A DNA stretch of 64,000 nucleotides from Roseobacter sp. GTDB taxonomy: Bacteria > Pseudomonadota > Alphaproteobacteria > Rhodobacterales > Rhodobacteraceae. The DNA is taken from the NCBI GenBank assembly GCA_024636475.1, contig JAGXHA010000099.1:1-64000 (forward strand), in the 5' to 3' direction. This document shows, in pieces, positions 18,832 to 27,651 of this stretch. Positions within the stretch are counted from its first letter, which is position 1; each line of letters starts with the position of its first letter. The notes under the pieces are model-generated. The model searched no databases. It was not told where the DNA came from and saw only the letters and a program-made list of their open reading frames with translations. The translations under genes were made by a program, and so were the position numbers.

Positions 18832-19583
18832 GCGATCATTTGTTCGAATACCTTTGTCGCATGGGCGACAACACCTTGGTGTTGGGGCATCGCGTATCTG
18901 AATGGTGCGGCCATGCGCCTGTGCTTGAGGAAGACATCGCGCTGGCCAACACCGCGCTTGATCTGATCGGGCAAACGACGCTGTGGCTTGATCTGGCGGG
19001 CGAGGTTGAAGGCGCAGGCCGCAACGCGGACAAGCTGGCCTTTCACCGCGACGTCTGGGATTTCCGCAATCTGCTGCTGGTTGAACAGCCCAACGGTGAT
19101 TTCGGCCAGACGATGATGCGGCAGTTTCTGTTTGACGCGTGGCACCTTGGCCAGTTGAAAGCGCTGATGGACAGCTCTAACGCACAAGTCGCAGCGATTG
19201 CCGAGAAGTCGAGCAAAGAGGTGACCTATCACCTTGAACGCGCAAGAGACACGGTAATCGGCCTTGGTGACGGGACCGAAGAAAGCCATGCGCGGATGCA
19301 GGCAGCACTGAACAAATTGTGGCCCTATGTCGGGGAAATGTTCGTTTCCGATGATGTGGATGCGGCACTGGTCGCGGGGGGTATCGCACCTGATCCGGCG
19401 TCGCTTCGCCCCGCCTATGATGCTTTGGTCAGCGATGTGTTCCTTGCCGCGACATTGGAGAAACCGCAGGATGATTTCGCCCACAAGGGCGGCAAATCCG
19501 GCAAGCGGCATTCTGAACATCTGGGGCATATACTGACCCAGATGCAATGGTTGCAACGCGCCTATCCGGATGCGACATGGTAG
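18828..19583 (+). CDS. paaC: 1,2-phenylacetyl-CoA epoxidase, subunit C
   Basis: Structural, catalytically inactive diiron-fold partner of PaaA, 251 residues. Recognisable segments are YLCRMGDNTLVLGHRVSEWC, LANTALDLIGQTTLWLDLAG and the end HILTQMQWLQRAYPDATW. It begins with GTG in a 4-base overlap with paaB and overlaps paaD by 7 bases, so the operon is tightly coupled. Confidence 0.96.
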   Translation: MSDHLFEYLCRMGDNTLVLGHRVSEWCGHAPVLEEDIALANTALDLIGQTTLWLDLAGEVEGAGRNADKLAFHRDVWDFRNLLLVEQPNGDFGQTMMRQFLFDAWHLGQLKALMDSSNAQVAAIAEKSSKEVTYHLERARDTVIGLGDGTEESHARMQAALNKLWPYVGEMFVSDDVDAALVAGGIAPDPASLRPAYDALVSDVFLAATLEKPQDDFAHKGGKSGKRHSEHLGHILTQMQWLQRAYPDATW

Positions 19584-20044
19584 TGGAAAAGCCCTCGTTA
19601 GACACTGTTTGGGCATGGCTTTCTGCAGTGGCTGACCCTGAAATTCCTGTGATCTCGCTGACTGATCTGGGGATTATCCGCGATGTGCAATGGCACGATG
19701 ATACGCTTGCGGTGACGGTCACGCCGACCTATTCCGGCTGCCCCGCGACCACGATCATCAACCTTGATATCGAAACTGCCTTGCGCGGGCATGGCATCGA
19801 AAAACTGACCCTGAAACGGCAGCTTTCGCCCGCTTGGACGACGGATTGGCTGTCCGACACCGGCCGCGCCAAGCTGGAAGCCTACGGTATCGCGCCGCCC
19901 CAACCCGCCGGTGGGCCAAAGCAATGCCCACGCTGCAAATCCACCGAGGTGGAAAAGATCAGCCAGTTCGGATCGACCCCCTGCAAGGCGCAATGGCGCT
20001 GCACCGACTGTCTGGAACCCTTTGATTATTTTAAGTGCATCTGA
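19577..20044 (+). CDS. paaD: Phenylacetate degradation protein PaaD (metal-sulfur cluster assembly type)
   Basis: 155-residue protein of the PaaD/SufT-like (DUF59, MIP18) family, thought to mature iron centres of the epoxidase. The N-terminal domain has DPEIPVISLTDLGIIRDV and TPTYSGCPATTIINLDI with the conserved Cys. The C-terminal zinc-ribbon-like part carries CPRC, C and CTDC motifs. The ATG at 19577 overlaps paaC and gives the family start; the longer frame is rejected. paaE follows after 3 bases. Confidence 0.94.
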   Translation: MVVEKPSLDTVWAWLSAVADPEIPVISLTDLGIIRDVQWHDDTLAVTVTPTYSGCPATTIINLDIETALRGHGIEKLTLKRQLSPAWTTDWLSDTGRAKLEAYGIAPPQPAGGPKQCPRCKSTEVEKISQFGSTPCKAQWRCTDCLEPFDYFKCI

Positions 20045-20047
20045 CCC

Positions 20048-21112
20048 ATGAGCCAATTTCTCCCCTTAGTCGTCACTGATATTCACCATACGATCCGCGA
20101 TGCGGTTGTCTTGACGTTAAAGTCCGAAGACGGTGACGCCTTTGCCTTCACACAAGGCCAGTACCTGACGTTCAAGCAGGATTTCGACGGGACAGAGCTG
20201 CGCCGCAACTATTCGATCTGTGCAGGTCTCGACGATGGTGTTTTGCAAGTCGGCATCAAACGTGTCGACGGTGGCGCGTTCTCAACCTTCGCAAACGAGA
20301 CGCTGAAAGTTGGCGATACGCTTCATGCGATGCCGCCGCAGGGTAAGTTTTTCACCGCATTAGAGCCTGATCGCGCCAAGAACTACCTAGGGTTTGCGGG
20401 CGGGTCGGGCATCACGCCTGTGCTGTCGATCCTGAAAACCGTGCTGAAACGTGAACCGCATTCGACCTTTACGCTGGTCTATGCCAACCGCGCCGTGAAC
20501 ACGATCATGTTCCGCGAAGAGATCGAAGACCTCAAGAACCGCTATATGGGCCGGCTGAGCGTTATCCATATGTTGGAATCCGGTCAGGATATCGACCTGT
20601 TTACGGGTCGAGTGGATCAAGCCAAATGCAACGACCTGTTCAAGACTTGGATCGACATCAAAAACATCGACACCGCATTCATTTGCGGGCCGGAACCGAT
20701 GATGCTGGCCATCGCCGATGCGCTGAAGGCCAACGGATTAGAGCCTGATCAGATCAAGTTTGAGCTGTTCAGCGAAAGCCAGCAGGGACGTTTGGCCAAG
20801 CAGGAAATGGCCAAACGGTCCGAAGGGCAAGCCGACACGCAAGTGACCGTCATCATCGACGGCGCGCCGCACAGCTTTGCGATGGGCAAAGGGCAATCCG
20901 TGCTTGAGGCCGCGTTGGAAAACAACCTTGATGCGCCCTTTGCATGCAAGGCAGGCGTCTGTTCGACCTGCATGTGTAAGGTGCTTGAGGGTGAGGTCGA
21001 GATGCTGTCGAACCACGCGTTGGAGGACTACGAGGTCGAGCGCGGCTATCGTCTAAGCTGCCAGAGCTATCCGATCACCGACAAGATCGTCATCGACTAC
21101 GACCATCATTAA
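20048..21112 (+). CDS. paaE: 1,2-phenylacetyl-CoA epoxidase, reductase subunit E
   Basis: 354-residue NAD(P)H reductase passing electrons to the PaaA diiron site. The FAD-binding ferredoxin-reductase domain shows RRNYSICAG, the NAD domain FAGGSGITPVLSILK and FICGPEPMMLA. The C-terminal plant-type 2Fe-2S domain holds CKAGVCSTCMCK with a further ligand in RLSCQSYP. The domain order FNR-NAD-ferredoxin is typical of PaaE. It lies between paaD (3-base gap) and paaZ (10-base gap). Confidence 0.96.
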   Translation: MSQFLPLVVTDIHHTIRDAVVLTLKSEDGDAFAFTQGQYLTFKQDFDGTELRRNYSICAGLDDGVLQVGIKRVDGGAFSTFANETLKVGDTLHAMPPQGKFFTALEPDRAKNYLGFAGGSGITPVLSILKTVLKREPHSTFTLVYANRAVNTIMFREEIEDLKNRYMGRLSVIHMLESGQDIDLFTGRVDQAKCNDLFKTWIDIKNIDTAFICGPEPMMLAIADALKANGLEPDQIKFELFSESQQGRLAKQEMAKRSEGQADTQVTVIIDGAPHSFAMGKGQSVLEAALENNLDAPFACKAGVCSTCMCKVLEGEVEMLSNHALEDYEVERGYRLSCQSYPITDKIVIDYDHH

Positions 21113-21122
21113 GGACACTATC

Positions 21123-23150
21123 ATGCGCGATATTCAAAGCTTTGCCGCCGGTCAGTGGATCAATCCCGGGGCGGGGGCGCGTAGCATCGCCAGTGCAATC
21201 ACCGGTGATGTCATCGCGCAGGCGGGCAATGACGCGCTTGATGTGCACGCGATGCTTTCCTACGCCCGCGATGTTGGCGGCCCTGCCCTGCGCAAGCTGA
21301 CATTCCATGACCGCGCAAAGATGCTCAAGGCGCTCGCACAGCACCTGAAAGACCATAAACAGAGCCTGTATGACCTGAGTTTCGATACTGGTGGCACACA
21401 ATCCGACCACATGATCGACGTGGATGGTGGGATCGGCACGATGCAGGTTTACGCCGCCAAGGGTCGTCGCGAAATGCCCGATGATCAGGTGTTTCTGGAC
21501 GGTCCACCCGAACAATTGGGCCGCACAGGTCAGTTCATGGGACGGCATATTTGCACCCCGCTGCAAGGCGTTGCAGTGCATATTAACGCGTTCAATTTTC
21601 CGGTCTGGGGCATGCTGGAAAAGCTGGCTCCGACCCTGCTGGCCGGTGTTCCCGCCATCGTCAAACCTGCCACCGCAACCTGCCAAGTAACCGAGGCATG
21701 TTTCAAGCTGCTGATCCAGTCGGGCATTCTGCCAGACGGTGCGATCCAGCTAGTGACAGGCGGGTTGGGCAACATGCTTGACCATCTGGATTGTCAGGAT
21801 GTGATCAGTTTTACCGGATCCGCCGAAACCGCGTTGAAACTGCGGGGCAATCCAGTGTTGCTGGAACGGTCGGTCAGGTTCGCATCAGAGCAGGACAGCT
21901 TGAATGCGTCCGTATTAGGGCCTGATGCAGGGCCCGGCACACCAGAGTTTGATCTATTCGTGAAAGAGGTCCAGCGCGAGATGACCGCCAAAGCAGGTCA
22001 GAAATGTACCGCCATCCGCCGGATCATGGTGCCCCAAGCGCATGTAGATGCAATGATTGCAGCAGTTTCCGCAAAGCTTGAAAAGATCACCATCGGCGAT
22101 CCACGACTTGAGACGACGCGGATGGGCGCGCTGGTATCCCTGTCGCAACGCCGCGATGTGTTGGAGAAAGCAACGCTGATCGGCGCCGAGGCAGAGCGTG
22201 TCTTTGGCGACCCTGACAGCTTTACCGTTGAGGGGGCCGACCGCGATAAAGGGGCTTTCGTGCCGCCCATGCTGTTCCATTGCGCTGATCCCGACAATGC
22301 AATCCGCGTTCACGATACCGAGGCCTTTGGCCCCGTCTCAACCATCATGCCCTACCGCGATGTCGATCACGCAATCAATTTTCTGAACAAGGGCAAGGGG
22401 TCGCTTGTTGCGTCTGTCATCACCCGCGACGGCGATGTCGCGCGACAGATGGCGATGGGCGCGGGCGCGTTCCACGGGCGGCTTTACTTTAACAATCGCA
22501 ATTCCATGGCCGAAGCGACAGGCCACGGTGCACCCCTGCCCCATATGGTGCATGGCGGTCCGGGCCGTGCAGGGGGCGGCGAAGAACTGGGCGGGGTTCG
22601 CGGTGTCATGCACTACATGCAGCGCACCGCCATTCAGGGTAGCCCCGACATTCTAACCGCCATCGGAAAGCAATGGGTACCCGGTGCGACCGAGATTGGC
22701 GACCTCGACCACCCCTTCACGCGCGTCTTTGGCGCGCTTGATCTGGGCGAGACTTTCAATTCCGCCAGTCGCGTCGTGTCACTGGATGATATCGAAACGT
22801 TTGCCCATTTCACCGGCGACACGTTTTACGCGCACATGGACGAGGACGCGGCCAAGGCGAACCCCTTCTTCCCCGGACGTGTTGCCCATGGCTATTTGCT
22901 GCTTAGCTTTGCCGCTGGCCTGTTTGTGCAGCCCGATCCCGGACCCGTTCTGGCGAATACAGGCCTTGATAACCTGCGGTTCATGGCACCGGTACAGGCG
23001 GGCGACAGCATCAAGGTGCGGCTGAGCGTCAAAGCAAAGACGCCTCGTAATGATGACTATGGTGAGGTACGCTGGCACGTGACCTTGACCAATCAGGATG
23101 ATGCCGCCGTGGCCGAATATGAACTGCTGACGATGAATGCCTACAGATGA
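21123..23150 (+). CDS. paaZ: Bifunctional oxepin-CoA hydrolase / 3-oxo-5,6-dehydrosuberyl-CoA semialdehyde dehydrogenase
   Basis: 675-residue fusion that opens the oxepin-CoA ring and oxidises the resulting aldehyde. The N-terminal 520 residues form an aldehyde dehydrogenase domain with ISFTGSAETALKLRG and the catalytic Cys in KAGQKCTAIRRIMVP. The C-terminal 150 residues are an R-specific enoyl-CoA hydratase (MaoC) hot-dog domain with FTGDTFYAHMDEDAA and FFPGRVAHGYLLLSFAAG. Both active regions look intact. The stop overlaps the start of the PaaX-type gene by 14 bases. Confidence 0.96.
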   Translation: MRDIQSFAAGQWINPGAGARSIASAITGDVIAQAGNDALDVHAMLSYARDVGGPALRKLTFHDRAKMLKALAQHLKDHKQSLYDLSFDTGGTQSDHMIDVDGGIGTMQVYAAKGRREMPDDQVFLDGPPEQLGRTGQFMGRHICTPLQGVAVHINAFNFPVWGMLEKLAPTLLAGVPAIVKPATATCQVTEACFKLLIQSGILPDGAIQLVTGGLGNMLDHLDCQDVISFTGSAETALKLRGNPVLLERSVRFASEQDSLNASVLGPDAGPGTPEFDLFVKEVQREMTAKAGQKCTAIRRIMVPQAHVDAMIAAVSAKLEKITIGDPRLETTRMGALVSLSQRRDVLEKATLIGAEAERVFGDPDSFTVEGADRDKGAFVPPMLFHCADPDNAIRVHDTEAFGPVSTIMPYRDVDHAINFLNKGKGSLVASVITRDGDVARQMAMGAGAFHGRLYFNNRNSMAEATGHGAPLPHMVHGGPGRAGGGEELGGVRGVMHYMQRTAIQGSPDILTAIGKQWVPGATEIGDLDHPFTRVFGALDLGETFNSASRVVSLDDIETFAHFTGDTFYAHMDEDAAKANPFFPGRVAHGYLLLSFAAGLFVQPDPGPVLANTGLDNLRFMAPVQAGDSIKVRLSVKAKTPRNDDYGEVRWHVTLTNQDDAAVAEYELLTMNAYR

Positions 23151-23907
23151 TTTCACCCTGGCAATCCAGCCGTTAAAGCAACTTGGCGGCCAGCGCGTCT
23201 GGTCGCTGATGATCAGCTTGTTCGGCGATCTGGCGCGCCACGAGGGGGATGTTATCGACGGGCCGGTCCTGTCTGCGATCATGGCCGCAATGGATGTGCG
23301 GCCAGAGGCAGCACGCGTGGCACTGCACCGGTTGCGCAAGGACAACTGGATCGCTTCGCAAAAGCACGGTCGGACAAGCCAGCATAGCCTGACGACGGAT
23401 GGACGCAGGCAATCTCACGCGGCAAGCAGACGCATTTATGCATCGCCTGACGATCTGGCGCAAAACTGGCAGATGGTCTTGACTGACGAGGCCACTTCAG
23501 ACGCAAAAGCACTCAGCGATTTTGTGAACCTTGAAGGGCGAATCTATGTTGGCGCGGCCGACCTTGCGCCCCCGAAAAACGCATTTGCGATCTCTGGCAA
23601 AGATGCACCTGACTGGATGAAGCGCGAACTTGAGCCACAGCAGCTTGCTGAAGGATACGTTCACCTGCGCGCAGCCCTCGAACACGCTGTGCTGGTTTTG
23701 CCACCGCCCCCTGACCTTGTCCCGCGTGAGATTGCAACGCTGCGGTGCCTCGTCGTGCACAATTGGCGGCGGCTGGCGCTCAAGCATCCAGCAGTGCCCC
23801 GCCCCCTGATAAGGGACGATTGGCCGGGCCTGAGATGTCATGTTCTGGTCGCTGATCTGCTGGCGCGCTACCCTCGCCCGCAGCAAGACAGCATCACTGC
23901 CGTTTAA
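23137..23907 (+). CDS. paaX: PaaX family transcriptional repressor
   Basis: 256-residue regulator of the PaaX type, which in known cases represses phenylacetate genes and is released by phenylacetyl-CoA. The N-terminal winged-helix segment reads ALHRLRKDNWIASQKHGRTS, and the mid and C-terminal parts have the family layout ending DWPGLRCHVLVADLLARYPR. The 14-base overlap with paaZ ties its synthesis to the operon and implies feedback. The inverted repeat at 16158-16197 is a candidate target. Confidence 0.9.
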   Translation: MPTDDFTLAIQPLKQLGGQRVWSLMISLFGDLARHEGDVIDGPVLSAIMAAMDVRPEAARVALHRLRKDNWIASQKHGRTSQHSLTTDGRRQSHAASRRIYASPDDLAQNWQMVLTDEATSDAKALSDFVNLEGRIYVGAADLAPPKNAFAISGKDAPDWMKRELEPQQLAEGYVHLRAALEHAVLVLPPPPDLVPREIATLRCLVVHNWRRLALKHPAVPRPLIRDDWPGLRCHVLVADLLARYPRPQQDSITAV

Positions 23908-23961
23908 CACTGCCCGAAAGGGGTACTTTCGTTAAGCGTGTGCGCGCGATATAGGAGAGCC

Positions 23962-24576
23962 ATGACAAATAAAGTTTATCAAAATGACCTGCCCGATGGT
24001 CTAGATCTGGGTGCTGTTGTCGCGATTGATTGCGAGACGATGGGCCTGCATCCGCACCGCGACCGCCTGTGTGTTGTCCAACTGTCTGGCGGCGACGGCA
24101 ACGCGCATCTGATCCAGATCGCCAAAGGTCAAACCGACGCGCCAAACCTATGCGCACTGCTGGAAAACCCCGACATTCTGAAGCTGTTTCACTTTGGACG
24201 ATTTGACATTGCGGCGATGCTGAACATGTTCGGTGCCAAGGCAGCCCCCGTCTATTGCACCAAGATCGCGAGCCGCCTTGTGCGCACTTATACTGATCGG
24301 CACGGATTGGCGAAGCTGTGTCAGGAATTGCTAAGCGTCGATATCTCGAAGCAACAGCAATCCAGCGATTGGGGCGCAGACAACCTGACCAAGGCCCAAA
24401 TCGACTATGCCGCGTCCGATGTGTTGCACCTGCACAAGTTGCGCGATGTACTGAACGCCATGCTGATCCGTGAAGATCGCGTGGACCTCGCGCAGGCGTG
24501 TTTTGATTTTCTTCCCACCCGTGCCCAATTGGATTTGGCAGGCTGGCCCGACACGGATATTTTTGCACACGCATGA
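23962..24576 (+). CDS. rnd: Ribonuclease D (single-domain 3'-5' exonuclease)
   Basis: 204-residue DEDD-superfamily exonuclease. Exo I is AIDCETMGLHPHRDRLC, Exo II lies around LFHFGRFDIAAMLNMFG and Exo III around LTKAQIDYAASDVLHLHKLR (the DEDDy tyrosine). It lacks the HRDC domains of long RNase D, as is usual for the short alphaproteobacterial form. The start at 23962 follows ATAGGAG. It overlaps kdsD by 4 bases and leads the kdsD-lptCAB block. Confidence 0.9.
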   Translation: MTNKVYQNDLPDGLDLGAVVAIDCETMGLHPHRDRLCVVQLSGGDGNAHLIQIAKGQTDAPNLCALLENPDILKLFHFGRFDIAAMLNMFGAKAAPVYCTKIASRLVRTYTDRHGLAKLCQELLSVDISKQQQSSDWGADNLTKAQIDYAASDVLHLHKLRDVLNAMLIREDRVDLAQACFDFLPTRAQLDLAGWPDTDIFAHA

Positions 24577-25535
24577 GCACTCCATTTTTAGATACCGCCC
24601 GACGTGTGATCCGCACCGAGGCTGATGCGCTGGTCGCGTTGGCCGACAGTCTGGACGATCGGTTTCGCGACGCCGTTGACTTGCTGGTTGCAACCCGTGG
24701 CCGTGTGATTGTCACAGGCATTGGTAAATCCGGCCACATTGCCAAAAAGATCGCGGCAACATTGGCCAGCACCGGCACGCCTGCGCAATTCGTCCATCCT
24801 GCCGAAGCAAGCCATGGTGATCTGGGGATGATCACCGCCGATGATGTGGTGTTGGCCATCTCGAATTCCGGCGAGGCACCCGAACTGGCTAACCTGATTG
24901 CCTATTCACGCCGCTTTTCTATCCCATTGATCGGAATAACCAGCCGCGAAGGCAGCAGCCTTGGCGCGCATTGCGATGTTGTCTTGTTGCTGCCGCAACT
25001 GGCCGAGGCCTGCGGTACGGGTGTTGTTCCATCGACATCGACCACGATGACGCTGGCCATGGGCGATGCGGTTGCGATTGCGCTGATGGAGAACCGTTCA
25101 TTCACAGCCGAGCATTTTCGCGAATTTCATCCCGGTGGCAAACTGGGCGCGCGGCTAAGCCGGGTCGCAGATCTGATGCACACTGGCGATGCACTTCCCT
25201 TGGTCAAAGATGACGCACCCATGTCAGAGGCGCTGATGGCGATGAGCAGCAAATCCTTTGGCGTGGTGATCGTCACGAACCAGACCGGCGCGCTTGCCGG
25301 GATCATCACCAGCGGCGATTTAGGGCGGCATCTTGAGGGGCTGATGTCGAAGACGGCACGCGACGTGATGACATCGACCCCCGTCACCATCGCCCCTGAT
25401 GCCTTGGCTGAAAAAGCAGTCGGGATCATGAACATGCGCAAGATCACCTGCCTGTTGGTTGTCGACCCAACCGGCGGAAATATCCCGGCAGGATTGATCC
25501 ATATCCACGATTGCCTACGCGTCGGACTGGGATAG
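24573..25535 (+). CDS. kdsD: Arabinose-5-phosphate isomerase (KpsF/GutQ/KdsD)
   Basis: 320-residue enzyme converting ribulose 5-phosphate to arabinose 5-phosphate, the first step of Kdo synthesis for LPS and capsule. The SIS sugar-isomerase domain has TGIGKSGHIAKKIAATLAST and HPAEASHGDLGMI, followed by GEAPELANLI and TSTTMTLAMGDAVAIALME. Two CBS domains follow from about residue 205 (VADLMHTGDALPLV, TARDVMTSTPVTIAP). It overlaps rnd and is 6 bases from lptC. It supplies the same pathway as kdsB at 37362-38162. Confidence 0.94.
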   Translation: MSTPFLDTARRVIRTEADALVALADSLDDRFRDAVDLLVATRGRVIVTGIGKSGHIAKKIAATLASTGTPAQFVHPAEASHGDLGMITADDVVLAISNSGEAPELANLIAYSRRFSIPLIGITSREGSSLGAHCDVVLLLPQLAEACGTGVVPSTSTTMTLAMGDAVAIALMENRSFTAEHFREFHPGGKLGARLSRVADLMHTGDALPLVKDDAPMSEALMAMSSKSFGVVIVTNQTGALAGIITSGDLGRHLEGLMSKTARDVMTSTPVTIAPDALAEKAVGIMNMRKITCLLVVDPTGGNIPAGLIHIHDCLRVGLG

Positions 25536-25541
25536 ATTTCC

Positions 25542-26150
25542 ATGCAAGGGGACCGCTATACAAGAATGGTATCCTGGCTGAAGGTGCTGTTTCCCCTGAT
25601 GGCGCTGGCGCTTTTGTCGACCCTCTTCCTGATCTCGCGCGCGATTGATCCCGGTCAGTCGATCCCTTTTGCCGAGAAGGAAATCCAGGACCGGTTGCGT
25701 GATCAACAGGTCACTGCCCCTTTCTTTACCGGGGCCAGCGCGCAGGGTGATGAGTTGTCATTTTATGCTGATGTTTTAACAACGCCAGACGGGAAAATCG
25801 GGTCAAACACAGCCACAAATATTCGCGCCACCATCAAGACCCCGGATGGTGCCTTTTATCGGCTTCAATCAAAGCAGGCCGATATTGACCTTGTCGAGGA
25901 TAATGTGAAATTGACAGAAGACGTCGTTCTGATGACCTCGACTGGCTATCGTATGACAAGCGATTACATGACCTCCGGTCTGTCCTCGCTCAACCTCGAA
26001 TCTCCCGGGCCTGTCTATGGTACCGCACCCGAAGGCACGCTAGAGGCCGGGTCGATGACTGTCGCTAAACCTGAAAATGGTGGTGCCGCCCAATTGTTTT
26101 TCACAAACCGGGTGAAGCTGATATATAAACCTAAACCTTTGATAGAGTAA
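25542..26150 (+). CDS. lptC: LPS export ABC transporter periplasmic protein LptC
   Basis: 202-residue bitopic inner-membrane protein linking LptBFG to LptA. The single N-terminal helix is LKVLFPLMALALLSTLFLIS, followed by a periplasmic beta-jellyroll with FYADVLTTPDGKIGSNTATN and VYGTAPEGTLEAGSM. Its position between kdsD and lptA agrees with the family. The sequence is poorly conserved, so the call rests on topology, length and neighbours. Confidence 0.9.
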   Translation: MQGDRYTRMVSWLKVLFPLMALALLSTLFLISRAIDPGQSIPFAEKEIQDRLRDQQVTAPFFTGASAQGDELSFYADVLTTPDGKIGSNTATNIRATIKTPDGAFYRLQSKQADIDLVEDNVKLTEDVVLMTSTGYRMTSDYMTSGLSSLNLESPGPVYGTAPEGTLEAGSMTVAKPENGGAAQLFFTNRVKLIYKPKPLIE

Positions 26151-26155
26151 CCCTC

Positions 26156-26641
26156 GTGAAATACCTTTTACTTCCGATCTTTTTGCTTGTTTCTGCCGTG
26201 TCTGTTGCCGCGCAAGGGGCCAATGTTGCCTTCGGAACGATCCGGCAGGACACTGGCCTGCCGGTCGAGGTGACTGCCGACAATCTGTCCGTCGATCAGG
26301 CAACAGGAACTGCGATTTTTACTGGAAATGTGCTGATTGGTCAGGGTGAAATGCGCCTGTCTGCCTCGCGTGTCCTGGTTGTTTACCGCGCAGACGCGGA
26401 AGGGATTGCAAGGCTGGAAGCCACCGGTGGCGTAACGTTGGTTTCCGGCCCGGATGCCGCCGAATCAGAGCGGGCAGATTACAATATCGATAACGGCATA
26501 ATTGTCATGTCGGGCAACGTGCTGCTGGCCCAAGGGCGCAACGCGCTGAGTTCTGACAAGATGAGCGTCAAGCTGTCGGATGGCACGGCGCAGATGTCCG
26601 GCCGCGTAAAGACCGTCTTGCAAACCGGTGGCGATAACTAA
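26156..26641 (+). CDS. lptA: LPS transport periplasmic protein LptA
   Basis: 161-residue periplasmic bridge protein that carries LPS from LptC to LptD. It starts with GTG at 26156 and a signal peptide (KYLLLPIFLLVSAVSVAAQG). The OstA-type jellyroll shows VTADNLSVDQATGTAIFTGN and SRVLVVYRADAEGI. It is 5 bases after lptC and its stop overlaps the lptB start by 1 base. Confidence 0.92.
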   Translation: MKYLLLPIFLLVSAVSVAAQGANVAFGTIRQDTGLPVEVTADNLSVDQATGTAIFTGNVLIGQGEMRLSASRVLVVYRADAEGIARLEATGGVTLVSGPDAAESERADYNIDNGIIVMSGNVLLAQGRNALSSDKMSVKLSDGTAQMSGRVKTVLQTGGDN

Positions 26642-27399
26642 TGATCACACCATCCCTGACGGTAGCGGAAGGCGGCGGCGGGCTGCGCATCGAACATTTG
26701 CGAAAGGCTTACCGCAAGAAAACAGTCATCCGTGATTTTTCGATGTATCTTGACCGTGGAGAGGTCGTGGCCCTGCTTGGCCCGAACGGGTCCGGCAAGA
26801 CGACAACATTTTACGCCATCGCTGGCCTTGTCATGCCCGAGGGTGGGACGGTGACAATCGATGGCAAGAATGTGACGTCTTTGCCGATGTACCGCCGTGC
26901 ACAGTTGGGCATCGGTTATCTGCCCCAGGAAATGAGTATTTTTCGCGGGCTGAGCGTTCAGGATAATATTTCGGCGATCCTTGATATTTCTGTCTCTGAC
27001 GGCCGCAAACGGCGCGAGCGTCTTGAGACCCTGTTGTCAGAATTTTCGATCGAGCATCTGCGCCGCGCCCCTGCCCTCGCGCTGTCGGGTGGTGAACGCA
27101 GGCGGGTGGAAATCGCGCGTTGCCTGGCCGCTGATCCAAAGTATCTGCTGCTGGATGAACCTTTTGCAGGGGTTGATCCAATCTCGGTTGATGATATCCG
27201 GCATCTGGTCGCGGATCTGAAAAAACGCGGCATTGGCGTATTGATTACCGATCATAACGTGCGTGAGACGCTCGAAATCGTGGATCGCGCCTATATCCTT
27301 CACGAGGGCAAAGTGCTGATGTCAGGCACGCCATCGGAAGTCGTGCAGAATGAAAACGTACGCCGCGTTTATCTGGGTGACAATTTCCGTATCTCTTAA
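26641..27399 (+). CDS. lptB: LPS export ABC transporter ATP-binding protein LptB
   Basis: 252-residue cytoplasmic ATPase that powers LPS extraction with LptFG (not in the window). Walker A is GPNGSGKTT, the Q-loop lies in YLPQEMSIFRG, the ABC signature is LSGGERRRVEIAR, Walker B is YLLLDEPFAGVDP and the switch His is in ITDHNVRETL. The gene overlaps lptA by one base. In many alphaproteobacteria rpoN follows; here a 252-base gap and hpf follow instead. Confidence 0.96.
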   Translation: MITPSLTVAEGGGGLRIEHLRKAYRKKTVIRDFSMYLDRGEVVALLGPNGSGKTTTFYAIAGLVMPEGGTVTIDGKNVTSLPMYRRAQLGIGYLPQEMSIFRGLSVQDNISAILDISVSDGRKRRERLETLLSEFSIEHLRRAPALALSGGERRRVEIARCLAADPKYLLLDEPFAGVDPISVDDIRHLVADLKKRGIGVLITDHNVRETLEIVDRAYILHEGKVLMSGTPSEVVQNENVRRVYLGDNFRIS

Positions 27400-27651
27400 T
27401 TTCCCGTAAAGAAGCTGGGCAATTTTTCGCACCATTTGGCACCAGTTTCATTTGACAACAGCGTGGTTTAGGGCGCTCAATAGGGCTATGGCGACACCGC
27501 GTTCCTTGTCTGTCCTACCTTACCCTTTCATCAAAGGGCCAAAGGCATTCAGTCTGAACGCAGCGCCATTCACCCGAATCTGACACCGCCCCCGGCCGCA
27601 ATTTTTTGCGGTCTGTGACGATGTTCAGAGCGATATGATTGAGGAGAGTTT
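27400..27651. other. Intergenic region between lptB and hpf
   Basis: A 252-base non-coding stretch where rpoN sits in many relatives. It holds a TTGACA (27452-27457) without a convincing -10 box, and a small hairpin CCGCAA / TTGCGG with a TTTT loop (27596-27611). GAGGAG lies just before the hpf start. A separate promoter for hpf-ptsN is likely here. Confidence 0.45.

Noticed and set aside
23894..24859. 321-residue minus-strand frame across rnd and kdsD
   Set aside because: It crosses two certain genes, has low-complexity Arg/Ser/Thr composition and no homology signal.
27452..27480. TTGACA-based promoter for hpf
   Set aside because: No acceptable -10 element at 16-18 bases, so only the region is noted.
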